From: Planktotalea frisia | Lineage (GTDB): Bacteria > Pseudomonadota > Alphaproteobacteria > Rhodobacterales > Rhodobacteraceae | DNA: 64,000 nucleotides | NCBI RefSeq assembly: GCF_001890925.1 | Contig: NZ_MLCB01000126.1 | Span: 1 to 64,000 of the forward strand | Reading direction: 5' to 3' | Shown: positions 1 through 8,801 of the stretch, one piece after another | How positions within the stretch are numbered: position 1 is the first letter of the stretch | Layout of the letters: every line of letters begins with the position of its first letter | Notes under the pieces: generated by a model | Database searches by the model: none | What the model was told of the DNA's origin: nothing | Seen by the model: the letters and a program-made list of their open reading frames with translations, nothing else | Made by a program: the position numbers and the translations under genes

Positions 1-357
1 TGTGTAGAGGCCTTGAAAGAGGCCATCGCAAAATACGGCAAGCCCAAGATCATGAATACGGACCAAGGATCGCAATTCACTGGGTCAGCCTGGATCACAA
101 CCTTGACCGAGGCTGACGTCAAAATCTCGATGGACGGACGGGGCCGGTATCTCGACAACATATTCATCGAACGGCTGTGGCGGTCGCTCAAACAGGAAGC
201 CGTCTATCTGCACGAATTGCAGGACGGGTTCCAAGCTAAACGCGTGATCAAAGACTGGATTGGGTTCTACAACTCTGAGCGGCCCCACACGGCTCTCGAC
301 AAACGATCCCCTGATGACGCATTCTTCGACACAGCACGAACCCAGAAGGCGGCATGA
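1..357 (+). mobile_element. IS3-family transposase (OrfB), C-terminal part
   Basis: This is the last 118 codons of an IS3-family OrfB transposase; the gene is already open at base 1 and ends at TGA 355-357. The DDE (RNase H-like) integrase core is visible: DQGSQFT carries the second catalytic Asp, and the run around FIERLWRSLKQE carries the catalytic Glu, followed by the usual YNSERPH segment. The protein would cut and join the element's ends. The N-terminal half, OrfA and the left end lie outside the window, so intactness cannot be judged. A terminal inverted repeat follows at 393-418. Confidence 0.9.
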
Positions 358-392
358 AACCAACCCGATTACATCTTAGCTGAGCCACAAAC

Positions 393-418
393 CTGTCCGA
401 ATTAGTAGGACCACTTCA
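393..418. repeat. right terminal inverted repeat of the IS3-family element
   Basis: Read on the minus strand this begins TGAAGTGGTCCTACTAATTC, the form typical of one IS3-family subgroup, and it lies 36 bases after the transposase stop. The element probably ends at about base 418. The duplicated target bases cannot be confirmed because the left end is not in the window. Bases 419-574 hold no gene I can support. Confidence 0.6.
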
Positions 419-574
419 GTATCAGCTTTTTCGGTTTGTGGGCCAAATACAGGTTAAGCCAGAGCATCAAAGCGAAATTGAAGCTCTAAAGCCTACAGAG
501 TGTTTGAAACATCAAAAATGCCCATATCGCGAAAATCACCGCTTGCACGGTCAGCAATATGAGCATCCACAAGG

Positions 575-1525
575 TCACCCTTGAAGGGCGTCCCACATTT
601 CCAGATCGCGTTTGTCGGTCCAGATGCGGGGATGCAAAATGCCACGCGCTTCATCATAAGCCCGCGCGACGTTGAACGGCAGGCAGTGCTCATAAATCGC
701 GTAATCCTTGAACTTGGGATCGCATTCTGCGCGCACAGCGTCCCACGCTTCCTTGAGTGAACCACCACGCGCCGCAACACGCGCCGCTGGGGCATAAGTG
801 GAGTCAACGAAGTCACGTGTGCTCTCAATCGCGCTGGCAACCGCGTCTTTACCCACAAGCGCGCCGCCACGACCGGGCGCAATCGCGTCCACGTCATATG
901 CGATGATATTGTCGAGCGTCTCACCCCAATCACCGAAATATCCGTCACCGCAATAGCAAGCAGAGTGATCTTCGACGATATCGCCCGTGAACATTACATT
1001 CTCGTCCGGTACATGGATCACAGCATCGCCAGCGGTATGCGCACGGCCGATTTGCTTGATATCAACGCGCCGCTTGCCAAGGTAAACAGTCATGCTGTCG
1101 CTGAAGGTGGTGGTAGGATATGTAAGGCCCGGAATGGATTCAAACCCTTCAAATAAACGCGGGAAGCGTTGGAATTCACTGTCCCAATCTTCTTGGCCGC
1201 GCTCCTCGACCATGCCGCGTGCGACGTCGGACATGATGATTTGATCTACGCCGTAAGCAGACGCACCAAGCACGCGCACAGCATGGTAATGTGTCAGCAC
1301 AAGGTGGCTAATGGGCTTATCCGTAACAGAACGCACCTTTTCGATGACTTTCTCTGCCAGACGCGGTGTCGCCTGTGCTTCAACGATCATCACCGACTCG
1401 TCGCCAATGATGACACCCGAGTTTGGATCACCCTCTGCGGTGAACGCCCAAAGGTCGCGACCCACCTCGTCAAAGGTGATCTTCTTTTCGCTCATGTCGC
1501 CTTGCGATGCGAATGCTTTTGCCAT
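575..1525 (-). CDS. metallo-beta-lactamase-fold protein with a depleted metal site, homogentisate operon
   Basis: A 316-residue MBL-fold protein, last gene of a likely hmgA-fahA-MBL operon, 12 bases after fahA. The start is supported by AAAGGA 8 bases upstream of ATG 1525. The fold's motifs are recognisable but altered. The HxHxDH motif reads HYHAVR, so its Asp and third His are missing. The mid-domain His (AHTAGD) and the bridging Asp (TGD) are kept. The late PGHG motif reads PGRG. In glyoxalase II numbering this removes the whole second metal site while keeping the first. Family members are hydrolases; the substrate here is unknown. By context it may act on an intermediate of tyrosine breakdown, but that is inference. 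Confidence 0.85.
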   Translation of the reverse strand: MAKAFASQGDMSEKKITFDEVGRDLWAFTAEGDPNSGVIIGDESVMIVEAQATPRLAEKVIEKVRSVTDKPISHLVLTHYHAVRVLGASAYGVDQIIMSDVARGMVEERGQEDWDSEFQRFPRLFEGFESIPGLTYPTTTFSDSMTVYLGKRRVDIKQIGRAHTAGDAVIHVPDENVMFTGDIVEDHSACYCGDGYFGDWGETLDNIIAYDVDAIAPGRGGALVGKDAVASAIESTRDFVDSTYAPAARVAARGGSLKEAWDAVRAECDPKFKDYAIYEHCLPFNVARAYDEARGILHPRIWTDKRDLEMWDALQG

Positions 1526-1537
1526 GGTATCAGTCCT

Positions 1538-2794
1538 TTAAGCGGGGAATTTGGGGGAAGGTGTGATCGTGCCCATGCAGGACCCAAAGCCGATACGATA
1601 GCCATCGCCAATCGCGGCACCGTGCAGACCAAGCGTGTCACCATCTTGAATAAACGTGCGTGTCTCACCGCCCAGATCCATCGGGTTCTTGCCACCCCAT
1701 GTCATCTCCAGAAGGGAGCCGTAGCTGTCCGGCGTGGCACCAGAAATAGTTCCAGACCCAAGCAAATCACCCGCCGTCATCGCACAACCGGACGAGCTGT
1801 GATGCGAAAGCTGTTGCGCCGCAGAATAATACATCTGCGTGTAGTTGGTGTTCGAGATCGTGTGGACCTCGTCGCTGCCAGCTGTTTGCATGGTGACGCT
1901 GAGATCAATGTTGAAAAGGCCCGGTTTGTCCTCTGCAAGGTAGGGCAGCAGTTCTTTCTCTCGCTCGGGCGTGCTCTCGCGGAACGGCTCAAGGGCGGCT
2001 TTGGTGACGATCCAAGGGCTGATGGACGTCGCAAACGCTTTGGCTTGGAAAGGTCCAAGCGGTTGGTATTCCCACGCCTGAATGTCGCGCGCGGACCAGT
2101 CGTTCAAAAGCACATAGCCAAAGATCATCTCTTCCGCTTCGGCCACGCTTACAGGGCGGCCCATGTGCGAGCCAGAACCGACGATTGCGCCCATTTCCAA
2201 CTCGATGTCGAGACGCTTGCAAGGGCCAAAGCTGGGCATGTCAGCATCCGGTGCTTTGGTTTGGCCGTTGGGCCGAATGATATCTGTGCCGCTGACAACA
2301 ACCGTGCTCGCGCGACCGTTGTATCCAATCGGGATGTGCAGCCAATTCGGCGGCAGCGCGTTTTCAGCGCCGCGGAACATTGTTCCAACGTTCACGGCGT
2401 GCTGTTTGCCTGCGTAGAAATCAGTGTATTCTGCAACAAGGAACGGCATGTGCAATTCCGCATCCACTTGCGCGACGAGGCAGCTCTCTGCGACGGCTTG
2501 GTCGTCAAAGCCTTCGCTTAGAATGTCTATGAGACGGCGGCGCAAAGTGGTCCAAACCTGTGAACCCGCTTCCATCACTTCGTTCCAGAATGGCACATCG
2601 AATAAGGGATCGTCTGTGATGTCGAGGAGGCCTGCTTCTTCAGCGGCGGCGCAATCAAATATCATATCGCCAATCGCCACACCGCAGCGTGGCTCGAGCG
2701 TCTCGGTCGAGAACACGCCGTAAGGCAGGTTGTTCAGCGGGAAGTCTGTCTCGGCGGAATTGGCGGAGGCCACCCAAGAGGTTTGCAGTGTCAT
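1538..2794 (-). CDS. fahA: fumarylacetoacetase
   Basis: Fumarylacetoacetate hydrolase, 418 residues, splitting fumarylacetoacetate into fumarate and acetoacetate, the last step of tyrosine/homogentisate breakdown. Family motifs present include DFYAGKQHA (metal-binding region), SGTDIIRPNGQ, ARDIQAWEYQPLGPF and GDLLGSGTISG. The frame is open upstream to 2884, but ATG 2794 is preferred: AAAGGA lies just upstream and the protein then starts at the family's usual N-terminus. It sits 101 bases downstream of hmgA and 12 bases upstream of the MBL gene. No maleylacetoacetate isomerase gene is visible nearby. Confidence 0.95.
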   Translation of the reverse strand: MTLQTSWVASANSAETDFPLNNLPYGVFSTETLEPRCGVAIGDMIFDCAAAEEAGLLDITDDPLFDVPFWNEVMEAGSQVWTTLRRRLIDILSEGFDDQAVAESCLVAQVDAELHMPFLVAEYTDFYAGKQHAVNVGTMFRGAENALPPNWLHIPIGYNGRASTVVVSGTDIIRPNGQTKAPDADMPSFGPCKRLDIELEMGAIVGSGSHMGRPVSVAEAEEMIFGYVLLNDWSARDIQAWEYQPLGPFQAKAFATSISPWIVTKAALEPFRESTPEREKELLPYLAEDKPGLFNIDLSVTMQTAGSDEVHTISNTNYTQMYYSAAQQLSHHSSSGCAMTAGDLLGSGTISGATPDSYGSLLEMTWGGKNPMDLGGETRTFIQDGDTLGLHGAAIGDGYRIGFGSCMGTITPSPKFPA

Positions 2795-2895
2795 TATGGA
2801 TCCTTTTGGCGGAGGGTGCGCGCACAAGCACGGCACCTTACGGGAATGCGTCAAGTAAGGTGTCGTGCTCTCGCACGCACCCATCGAGGGTTGGT

Positions 2896-4257
2896 TTACT
2901 TCTTACCGGGTGTGCCGTCGAACTTCTTTTCGATATCGTCCCAGCAATCAATGTAGTCGTCCTGAAGCGGCGCTTCATTCGCAGCGAAGCCGGTCAAATG
3001 CTGCGGGAAGCGCGTCTCGAACATGAACGACATCGTATTGTCGAGTTTCTGCGGCTGCAAATCAGCATTCGAGGCCCCTTCAAACGCGTTCTTATCCGGC
3101 CCATGTGGCAACATCATATTGTGCAGGCTCATACCGCCGGGAATAAATCCTTTGGGTTTCGCGTCGTATTGTCCGTAAATATTGCCCATCAGCTCGGACA
3201 TGATGTTTTTGTGATACCAAGGCGGGCGGAATGTATCCTCTGCCACCATCCAACGCTCACGGAATAGAACAAAATCGATGTTCGCGGTGCCCTCAACCCC
3301 GGAAGGGGCTGTAAGCACAGTGAAAATCGAAGGATCAGGGTGATCGAACAAGATTGACCCAACAGGGCAATAAGTGGTGAGATCATATTTGCAGGGCGCG
3401 TAATTACCGTGCCACGCAACCACGTCCAAAGGTGAATGTCCGATCTTTGTCTCGTGAAACTGCCCGCACCATTTGATCGTGACGGTTGAAGACGTTTCGC
3501 GGTCCTCGAACGCCGCAACAGGCGTTTTGAAGTCGCGACGGTTCGCCATGCAGTTCGCGCCAATCGGGCCACGGCCCGGCAAATCAAACTTCTGACCGTA
3601 ATTCTCGCAGACGAAACCGCGTGCTGGACCGCTCAGAACTTCGACGCGATACAGCAAACCACGTGGGATTATTGCGATCTCTTGCGGGGCAACGTCGATT
3701 ACGCCCAGCTCTGTGATAAATCGTAGATGACCTTCCTGTGGAACAACCAAAAGCTCGGAATCCGCAGAGTAGAAATAGCTATCCACCATGCTCTGCGTTA
3801 CCAAATAGATATGGCTCGCCATGCCAACTTGCGTGTTCACATCCCCCGCCGTCGTCATCGTGCGCATGCCCGTGAGCCAAGTCAGCGCGGCATCAGAATG
3901 CGGAACAGGGTCCCAGCGATACTGGCCAAGGCTGATCACGTCAGGGTCCACATGCGGCGCTGACTTCCAATAGGGCAGGTCAATCTTTGTGTAACGGTGC
4001 GAATGCTTTACGGACGGGCGAATGCGGTAGCACCATGTGCGCTCGTTCTGATGGCTCAGCGCGGTGAAGGCGGTGCCGCTCAGTTGCTCGCCATAAAGCC
4101 CGTAATTCACCTTTTGTGGGCTGTTCATACCTTGTGGCAATGCACCCGGCAGCGCCTCAGTCTCGAAGTCATTTCCAAAGCCGGGCATATAGCCGGGGTG
4201 TGTGCCCATGGGCGTAGCCGCTTGCGTGAGCGGCGAAGGACTGACGTGACGATTCAT
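2896..4257 (-). CDS. hmgA: homogentisate 1,2-dioxygenase
   Basis: A 453-residue cytosolic non-haem iron dioxygenase that opens the homogentisate ring to maleylacetoacetate. The N-terminus has [21 protein letters not shown], usual for the family. The C-terminal iron site is visible: [11 protein letters not shown] supplies a His and the Glu ligand, and [11 protein letters not shown] supplies another His. Length matches the family. It is the first gene of the leftward catabolic operon, and a palindrome at 4291-4310 lies 33 bases upstream of the start. No dedicated regulator (MarR or IclR type) is next to it. Confidence 0.96.
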   Translation of the reverse strand: MNRHVSPSPLTQAATPMGTHPGYMPGFGNDFETEALPGALPQGMNSPQKVNYGLYGEQLSGTAFTALSHQNERTWCYRIRPSVKHSHRYTKIDLPYWKSAPHVDPDVISLGQYRWDPVPHSDAALTWLTGMRTMTTAGDVNTQVGMASHIYLVTQSMVDSYFYSADSELLVVPQEGHLRFITELGVIDVAPQEIAIIPRGLLYRVEVLSGPARGFVCENYGQKFDLPGRGPIGANCMANRRDFKTPVAAFEDRETSSTVTIKWCGQFHETKIGHSPLDVVAWHGNYAPCKYDLTTYCPVGSILFDHPDPSIFTVLTAPSGVEGTANIDFVLFRERWMVAEDTFRPPWYHKNIMSELMGNIYGQYDAKPKGFIPGGMSLHNMMLPHGPDKNAFEGASNADLQPQKLDNTMSFMFETRFPQHLTGFAANEAPLQDDYIDCWDDIEKKFDGTPGKK

Positions 4258-4290
4258 CTTGAGCTCCCAATGCGTGGTTGGCTGTAGATA

Positions 4291-4310
4291 TTAGTTGGTT
4301 TTGTAACTAA
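4291..4310 (-). promoter_or_regulatory. possible operator upstream of hmgA
   Basis: TTAGTT (4291-4296) and AACTAA (4305-4310) form a perfect inverted repeat with an 8-base spacer in the short mipZ-hmgA gap. This spacing is typical of dimeric winged-helix regulators of the MarR kind, which often control homogentisate operons. The binding protein is not in the window, so the assignment is inference. Confidence 0.4.
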
Positions 4311-4363
4311 CAACCATCATCATTGCCAAAGAGATGAAAAATCACGCAACTTATAGGGATGAT

Positions 4364-5173
4364 TTAAAAGTCGACAGTAACGCCCGGAAAATTCAACGAT
4401 TTCATCAAATCGCGCAATTCCTGACGCGCTGCGACGTTGGAGATATTCATCTGCTTCACGCCGACCTCTTTGAGATCAAGCAACGTCAAACCACGCGGGA
4501 ACAATTCGCGAAAGATCACACGCTCATTGAAACCCGGAGCGACACGAAAGCCTATGCGTTTTGCGAGTTGCTCAATCGCTGCTTCCATCTTTTGCTTGTT
4601 CACCATGTTCTGCGCACCCATGCGATTGCGTAAAACGACCCAGTCGATCGGCGAAAGCTTTGCTTGCGCACGGAGTTGGCGCGCGTTCCAAACCATTTCG
4701 GAGTAGACCGAGGGTCCCTCAATCTTCACGCCATCGGTATCTGTATGTGCGAGCAAATCGAAGTCTACAAAACTGTCATTGAGCGGCGTCACCAGAGTAT
4801 CCGCGAGCGAGTGCGCAACTTGGCTGAGGCGCGTATGCGATCCCGGGCAGTCAATCACGATGAAATCGCAATCAGGCTCGAGCGTGGCCACCGCAGCCGA
4901 AAGCCGGTGATCATAAACGTTTTCGCTGGGGCGCAGATTGGCTTGGTCGATCTCTGGCAATTCGCGGTAATCAGGGCAGGGCAGCTCGACACCTTGCTTT
5001 TTCAAAAACGCTTTGCGATTGGCCACGTAACGCCCGAATGTTTTCTGCCGCAGGTCCAAATCCAACACGCCGACTTTATGGCCCATGCGCGAAAGCGCTG
5101 TTGCCACGTGCATCGAGACAGTGGATTTACCCGCACCGCCCTTTTCGTTTCCGACAACAATAATATGCGCCAT
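4364..5173 (-). CDS. mipZ: division plane positioning ATPase MipZ
   Basis: A 269-residue ParA/MinD-superfamily ATPase. The deviant Walker A KGGAGKST is at residues 11-18, DLDLRQ gives the switch region, and IVIDCPGS with the following ADTLVTPLNDSFVDFD stretch is typical of MipZ. In alphaproteobacteria MipZ binds ParB at the origin, forms a gradient from the pole, and inhibits FtsZ assembly so that division occurs at mid-cell. It starts at ATG 5173 and is transcribed alone, with hmgA downstream in the same direction. Placement away from parAB is usual. Confidence is high from the signature and length. Confidence 0.92.
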   Translation of the reverse strand: MAHIIVVGNEKGGAGKSTVSMHVATALSRMGHKVGVLDLDLRQKTFGRYVANRKAFLKKQGVELPCPDYRELPEIDQANLRPSENVYDHRLSAAVATLEPDCDFIVIDCPGSHTRLSQVAHSLADTLVTPLNDSFVDFDLLAHTDTDGVKIEGPSVYSEMVWNARQLRAQAKLSPIDWVVLRNRMGAQNMVNKQKMEAAIEQLAKRIGFRVAPGFNERVIFRELFPRGLTLLDLKEVGVKQMNISNVAARQELRDLMKSLNFPGVTVDF

Positions 5174-5277
5174 GTCTTGAATTCCCCACTTCGGTCTTGA
5201 GTTTCGGATTAGAGCATGAGTCTCACAAGGGGAAGAGGGCGCGCGCGGCTATTTAGAAACAGACGCATTGCAGTCAC

Positions 5278-5943
5278 TTATGCGGGCTTACTGCCAGTCA
5301 GCGCAAGCCGCGTGATCTGTTCAAAAAAACCATCAGCGCGCTGCCCAACGAGTGTCAGATGCGCCAAGTGAAAGGGGTGCGGGATAAGTGGGGTAAAGGT
5401 GCGCGTAACTTCGTCGCGAATCTGCTGCGCGTGAGGTTCTTTCAAAGGTCCTGTCAGCGTCACGTGAAAACGGAACTGTTCCATCACGTGAGGATAGCCC
5501 CAGCGATGCACATTGCTGATCTGCTCTGCACTCAACCGCCCTTTAAGTCTTTTCTCTATTTCTGCTTCTGACAAGGGTGCGCGAAAAGCATCAAACTCGC
5601 AAACGACTCTGCTCGCTAGGATCTTGAGTGCTGTGTCATCCCCATCAATCGTGAGCGCAAGGAAACGGCCAATGGGTTGGATTTGAAGCCCTTCATGAGC
5701 GATAGGCGTTAACGATCCACATAAACGCTTGAACGCTTCCCTCAGTTCATCCTCGGTGCGGCCCTGTGCCAAGTGAAACGGTGCTTTAAGCGTCGCGTGA
5801 AACCCGTATTTACGTGGTCGCTTCGTTTCCTCGCGTGCTTCTCGCGTCACAGTCGCGCGCGCAATATCCCAGCCGAGCCACGCGGCACCTGCGGCACCAA
5901 ACGCGCCATCAAACGTGACATAAATTGCGTAACGCTCAAACAT
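5278..5943 (-). CDS. DUF1045 protein, 2H phosphoesterase-like
   Basis: A 221-residue DUF1045 protein. Two H-x-T-L motifs, HATLKAPF near residue 50 and HVTLTGPL near residue 160, are the paired catalytic signatures of the 2H phosphoesterase superfamily. Relatives occur in phosphonate (phn) operons, but no phn gene is visible here, so the substrate is unknown. ATG 5943 is chosen because MFERYAIYVTF is the family's usual N-terminus; the frame is open further upstream but runs into the preceding gene. It overlaps the end of the EamA transporter by 8 bases, suggesting coupled translation. Confidence 0.75.
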   Translation of the reverse strand: MFERYAIYVTFDGAFGAAGAAWLGWDIARATVTREAREETKRPRKYGFHATLKAPFHLAQGRTEDELREAFKRLCGSLTPIAHEGLQIQPIGRFLALTIDGDDTALKILASRVVCEFDAFRAPLSEAEIEKRLKGRLSAEQISNVHRWGYPHVMEQFRFHVTLTGPLKEPHAQQIRDEVTRTFTPLIPHPFHLAHLTLVGQRADGFFEQITRLALTGSKPA

Positions 5944-6817
5944 CGCGCACCTTGCGCGTCGCGAGATACACACCGAGTGATGCAGCTGCCAAGCCGAGCC
6001 AGGCAATCGGCGGCATCACTTCGCCCAGCATGATCCAGGCCACCATTGCCGCCAAAGGAGGCACCAAGAAAAACAGCGCCGACACGCGGCTCACATCCCC
6101 TGCGCGGATCATCGCAAGCAACAGGCCAACAGCGATCAGTGAATTGCCGATGACAAGATAGGCGAGCGCTGCGATGAACGCGCCACTCCATTCCACTTCA
6201 AAACTGTCCTGCAAGGCAAGAGCTGGCAGGATGCCAATGAAACCTGCGGTATAACCTATAAGATTTGAGGTCACAGGATGATGGTTCAACCCAAATCGCT
6301 TTTCCCAAAGTGAGCCGCTGGTGATGCCGAGCAGTGCTATGGCTGCGCAGGTTAGCCCGAACAAACTGGGCGGCTCGATATCTGTGCGTGACCCGATCAC
6401 CAAAAGCGTGCCGCACAGCCCAAGCGCCAGTCCAATCCAACTGCGCCGCCCAATGACTTCCGCGCTCCAGACCGGTGCAATAAGTGCGACTAGGATCGGC
6501 TGAAACGACATCAAAAGCGCGCCGGTGCCAGCGCCAACGCCCGATTCAAAGGCGAAGTAGTTCATCCCGAAATATACCGCTTGGATCAGGAACCCGACAA
6601 AGGCCAGATGCCCCCACTCCGCGGGTGTTTTGGGCAAGGGTGGCCTGACGATCAGGAACAAAATGGTCATAATCACGATGACGCAGCCAAAACGCAGTGC
6701 AAGCAATGTCATGGGATCAGTGTAAAGCAGTCCGATTTTAGCGACCGAATAGCCCATGGACCAAAGCCCGAGAAAAATGAATGGCGCAAGTATGAGCCAG
6801 AGAGGGCGTTGAGGCAT
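5936..6817 (-). CDS. EamA/DMT-family membrane transporter
   Basis: A 293-residue inner-membrane protein of the drug/metabolite transporter superfamily, with about ten hydrophobic segments in two EamA repeats. Such proteins usually export small metabolites or amino acids; the substrate here is unknown. ATG 6817 (MPQRPLWLILAPF) is preferred because it begins just before the first membrane helix, while the longer frame adds an unlikely tail starting at TTG 6859. It is followed by the overlapping DUF1045 gene and is divergent from the NYN nuclease gene at 6962. Confidence 0.85.
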   Translation of the reverse strand: MPQRPLWLILAPFIFLGLWSMGYSVAKIGLLYTDPMTLLALRFGCVIVIMTILFLIVRPPLPKTPAEWGHLAFVGFLIQAVYFGMNYFAFESGVGAGTGALLMSFQPILVALIAPVWSAEVIGRRSWIGLALGLCGTLLVIGSRTDIEPPSLFGLTCAAIALLGITSGSLWEKRFGLNHHPVTSNLIGYTAGFIGILPALALQDSFEVEWSGAFIAALAYLVIGNSLIAVGLLLAMIRAGDVSRVSALFFLVPPLAAMVAWIMLGEVMPPIAWLGLAAASLGVYLATRKVRDV

Positions 6818-6961
6818 GGGCTGACCACTTAGATTAAAGCCATTTGGCGGACATCCCAAGTCCTGCGCTGATTGCTGCTATATGTCCAGAGTGCTACAAG
6901 CTGGCCGGATGCGTCGATGACTTGATTGACCTCTAAAAGGGGCGTGACTAAGGTCTGGATT

Positions 6962-7453
6962 ATGAATGATACTTTGTTAGTTGTTGCCGCAATCGCGCTG
7001 TTTATTATCTTTTTCGGATTGCTCTGGTTTGCGAGAAAGCGGTCTGCAAAAGCGCGCAAATGGGTGCTCGTTGACGGCTCAAATGTCATGCACTGGCACA
7101 ACAACACGCCTAACATTCAGCCCGTTAAAGACGTTTTGAAACTTCTGAAATCGCGCGGTTTTACAGCGATTGTGATGTTTGATGCGAACGCGGGCTACGA
7201 GCTTTTTGGCAAGTACAAACACGATGACGCATTCAGCAAACTCTTGGGCCTTCCTGAGAAACACATCATGGTTGTGCCCAAAGGAACGCCTGCCGACCCT
7301 TTTCTTTTGAGTGCTGCGCGCAAACAGCGTGCGCAAATCGTGACCAATGATCGTTTCCGCGATTGGGCTGTAAAGTTCCCTGAGGTCCAAGAGCACGGCC
7401 TTTTGATCACCGGATGGTACCGTGATGGACGGTTGCACACTTCGCTGCAATAA
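6962..7453 (+). CDS. membrane-anchored NYN/PIN-like ribonuclease
   Basis: A 163-residue protein with one hydrophobic helix at residues 4-23, a basic stop-transfer patch, then a domain of the Zc3h12a-like NYN (PIN-fold) group. VDGSNVMHW carries the first metal-binding Asp and VTNDRFRDW a later acidic cluster; a middle MFDAN supplies another. Related eukaryotic domains are RNA endonucleases; bacterial substrates are not defined. The anchor suggests RNA processing at the inner face of the membrane. ATG 6962 places the helix at the N-terminus, although the frame is open back to 6926. It is divergent from the EamA gene and alone in its direction. Confidence 0.7.
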   Translation: MNDTLLVVAAIALFIIFFGLLWFARKRSAKARKWVLVDGSNVMHWHNNTPNIQPVKDVLKLLKSRGFTAIVMFDANAGYELFGKYKHDDAFSKLLGLPEKHIMVVPKGTPADPFLLSAARKQRAQIVTNDRFRDWAVKFPEVQEHGLLITGWYRDGRLHTSLQ

Positions 7454-7582
7454 TTGCGTGCACTCACTCATTTGTGTCAGGCTTTGATCCGTGTTCGCTA
7501 AGCTTTGCTGGGCGTTTAGTGGAAAGGCATGCTTTTAGGTGCTATATCCTTTCAAACACCCAATTGATCGAAAGGCGCGCTG

Positions 7583-8071
7583 ATGAGCTTGATACACCCT
7601 AACCGCAGAACCCTTCTGACGGCCACAGGCGCGGCTTTGGTTACGGGTGTTTCTGGGCTGCGCGTTCCTGCACAGGCCAAGACGATAGCACCAAGCAAAA
7701 CGATGCTGGGTGGCGCGAACAATTATCGTGCGGGGGCGCCCGTCGTTGACAAGATAGGTGGCGGTGGTTTCTGGATGAGCGGCACAGTGCGTCGCGCGGG
7801 CGATGGTGCTCCACTTGCGGGCCAGCGCATCCAGATTTGGGCGCACACCACTGAAGGGCACGAGCGTGATCAACGCTCACATGGTGCGACGCTAAATGAT
7901 GAGAACGGTGTGTTCCGATTGTAAATGCCGCAAATCGTGCCTGCATTTGGCCAAGCCCACGGGCACTTAACTTACGACAGCGCTGAGTTTAAAAAGGTTT
8001 TTCTGCGCCCTGTGATGAAACGCTCGAGCGACACCAGCCTTGAAGCGCATTTCGTGCTGGAGCCCGTCTAG
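7583..8071 (+). pseudogene. intradiol-dioxygenase-like protein interrupted by one in-frame stop
   Basis: A Tat-type signal (NRRTLLTATGAALVTG) is followed by a beta-sandwich segment reading SGTVRRAGDGAPLAGQRI, as in secreted intradiol ring-cleavage dioxygenase-like proteins. Codon 114 is TAA (7922-7924). The same frame continues with MPQIVPAFGQAHGHL and further plausible coding sequence to TAG 8069-8071, with no frameshift. One base change from GAA would explain the stop. Uninterrupted, the protein would be 162 residues. It ends 3 bases before the next gene, so they form one unit. It may be a recent pseudogene, a sequencing error, or less likely read-through. Confidence 0.7.
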
Positions 8072-8074
8072 ATT

Positions 8075-8686
8075 TTGCAAGCTAGCCACACCAAGACGCT
8101 GCTCATCTGGATCGCGCTGGGCATTGCGGTTTTGGTGCCAATTGTCCTGTCTTTGAATAGCCCACTTTTGGCGTGGCGAGACCCTGTCTACATCGCGGCT
8201 GGATTGTCTGGCGCGCTGGCCTTGGCGCTGTTGTTGTTTCAACCACTCTTAGCGATTGGTGCCTTGCCGCGCGTCGGGTTGCTTACAGGCCGTCGCGTTC
8301 ATCGCTGGCTTGGCGCAGGGCTTACGATCTTTATCGTCCTTCACGTAGCGGGCCTTTGGGTAACCAGTCCTCCTGATGTGATTGATGCCTTGCTGTTCAG
8401 ATCGCCGACTTCCTTTTCGTTCTGGGGCGTGCTCGCGATGTGGGCCGTTTTTGGCACGGCGTTGTTTGCGTCTTTGCGTCGTATTTTACGAATACGTCCG
8501 CGCATATGGGTGCGCGTACATAGCGCGCTGGCTCTGGTGATCGTGGGTGGCACAATCGCGCACGCGCTGCTGATTGAGGGCACTATGGAGACCATCTCCA
8601 AAGTGATCCTTTGCGCATATGTTGGCGTCACAACTCTGTTTGCTTTGCGCAAAGCGTTGCGAAAACCTCAAAAGCGGCAAAACTGA
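8075..8686 (+). CDS. ferric-reductase-like transmembrane protein
   Basis: A 203-residue inner-membrane protein with five to six hydrophobic helices resembling the ferric reductase-like transmembrane domain. Histidines in helix contexts (RVHRWLGAG, FIVLHVAG, VRVHSALAL, TIAHALLIEG) look like paired haem ligands, suggesting a small membrane cytochrome b that moves electrons across the membrane. There is no FAD/NAD domain, so it needs a partner. TTG 8075 is the only convincing start and lies 3 bases after the interrupted dioxygenase-like gene, which implies a shared function. The physiological acceptor is unknown. Confidence 0.7.
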   Translation: MQASHTKTLLIWIALGIAVLVPIVLSLNSPLLAWRDPVYIAAGLSGALALALLLFQPLLAIGALPRVGLLTGRRVHRWLGAGLTIFIVLHVAGLWVTSPPDVIDALLFRSPTSFSFWGVLAMWAVFGTALFASLRRILRIRPRIWVRVHSALALVIVGGTIAHALLIEGTMETISKVILCAYVGVTTLFALRKALRKPQKRQN

Positions 8687-8801
8687 GCACCAGACAAGAT
8701 GACCCGTCACGATAAGTCACCCTTAGGTGCGAGTTCCTTGTTTCAAGCGGGCGCAAGTTAGCGCATCAAGTGAGTCTCATATCTAAACGGGGAACATCAT
8801 C

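Noticed and set aside
1169-2521. 450-codon open frame on the plus strand
   Set aside because: It is antisense to fahA and the MBL gene, which have clear family motifs; no recognisable domain in the plus frame.
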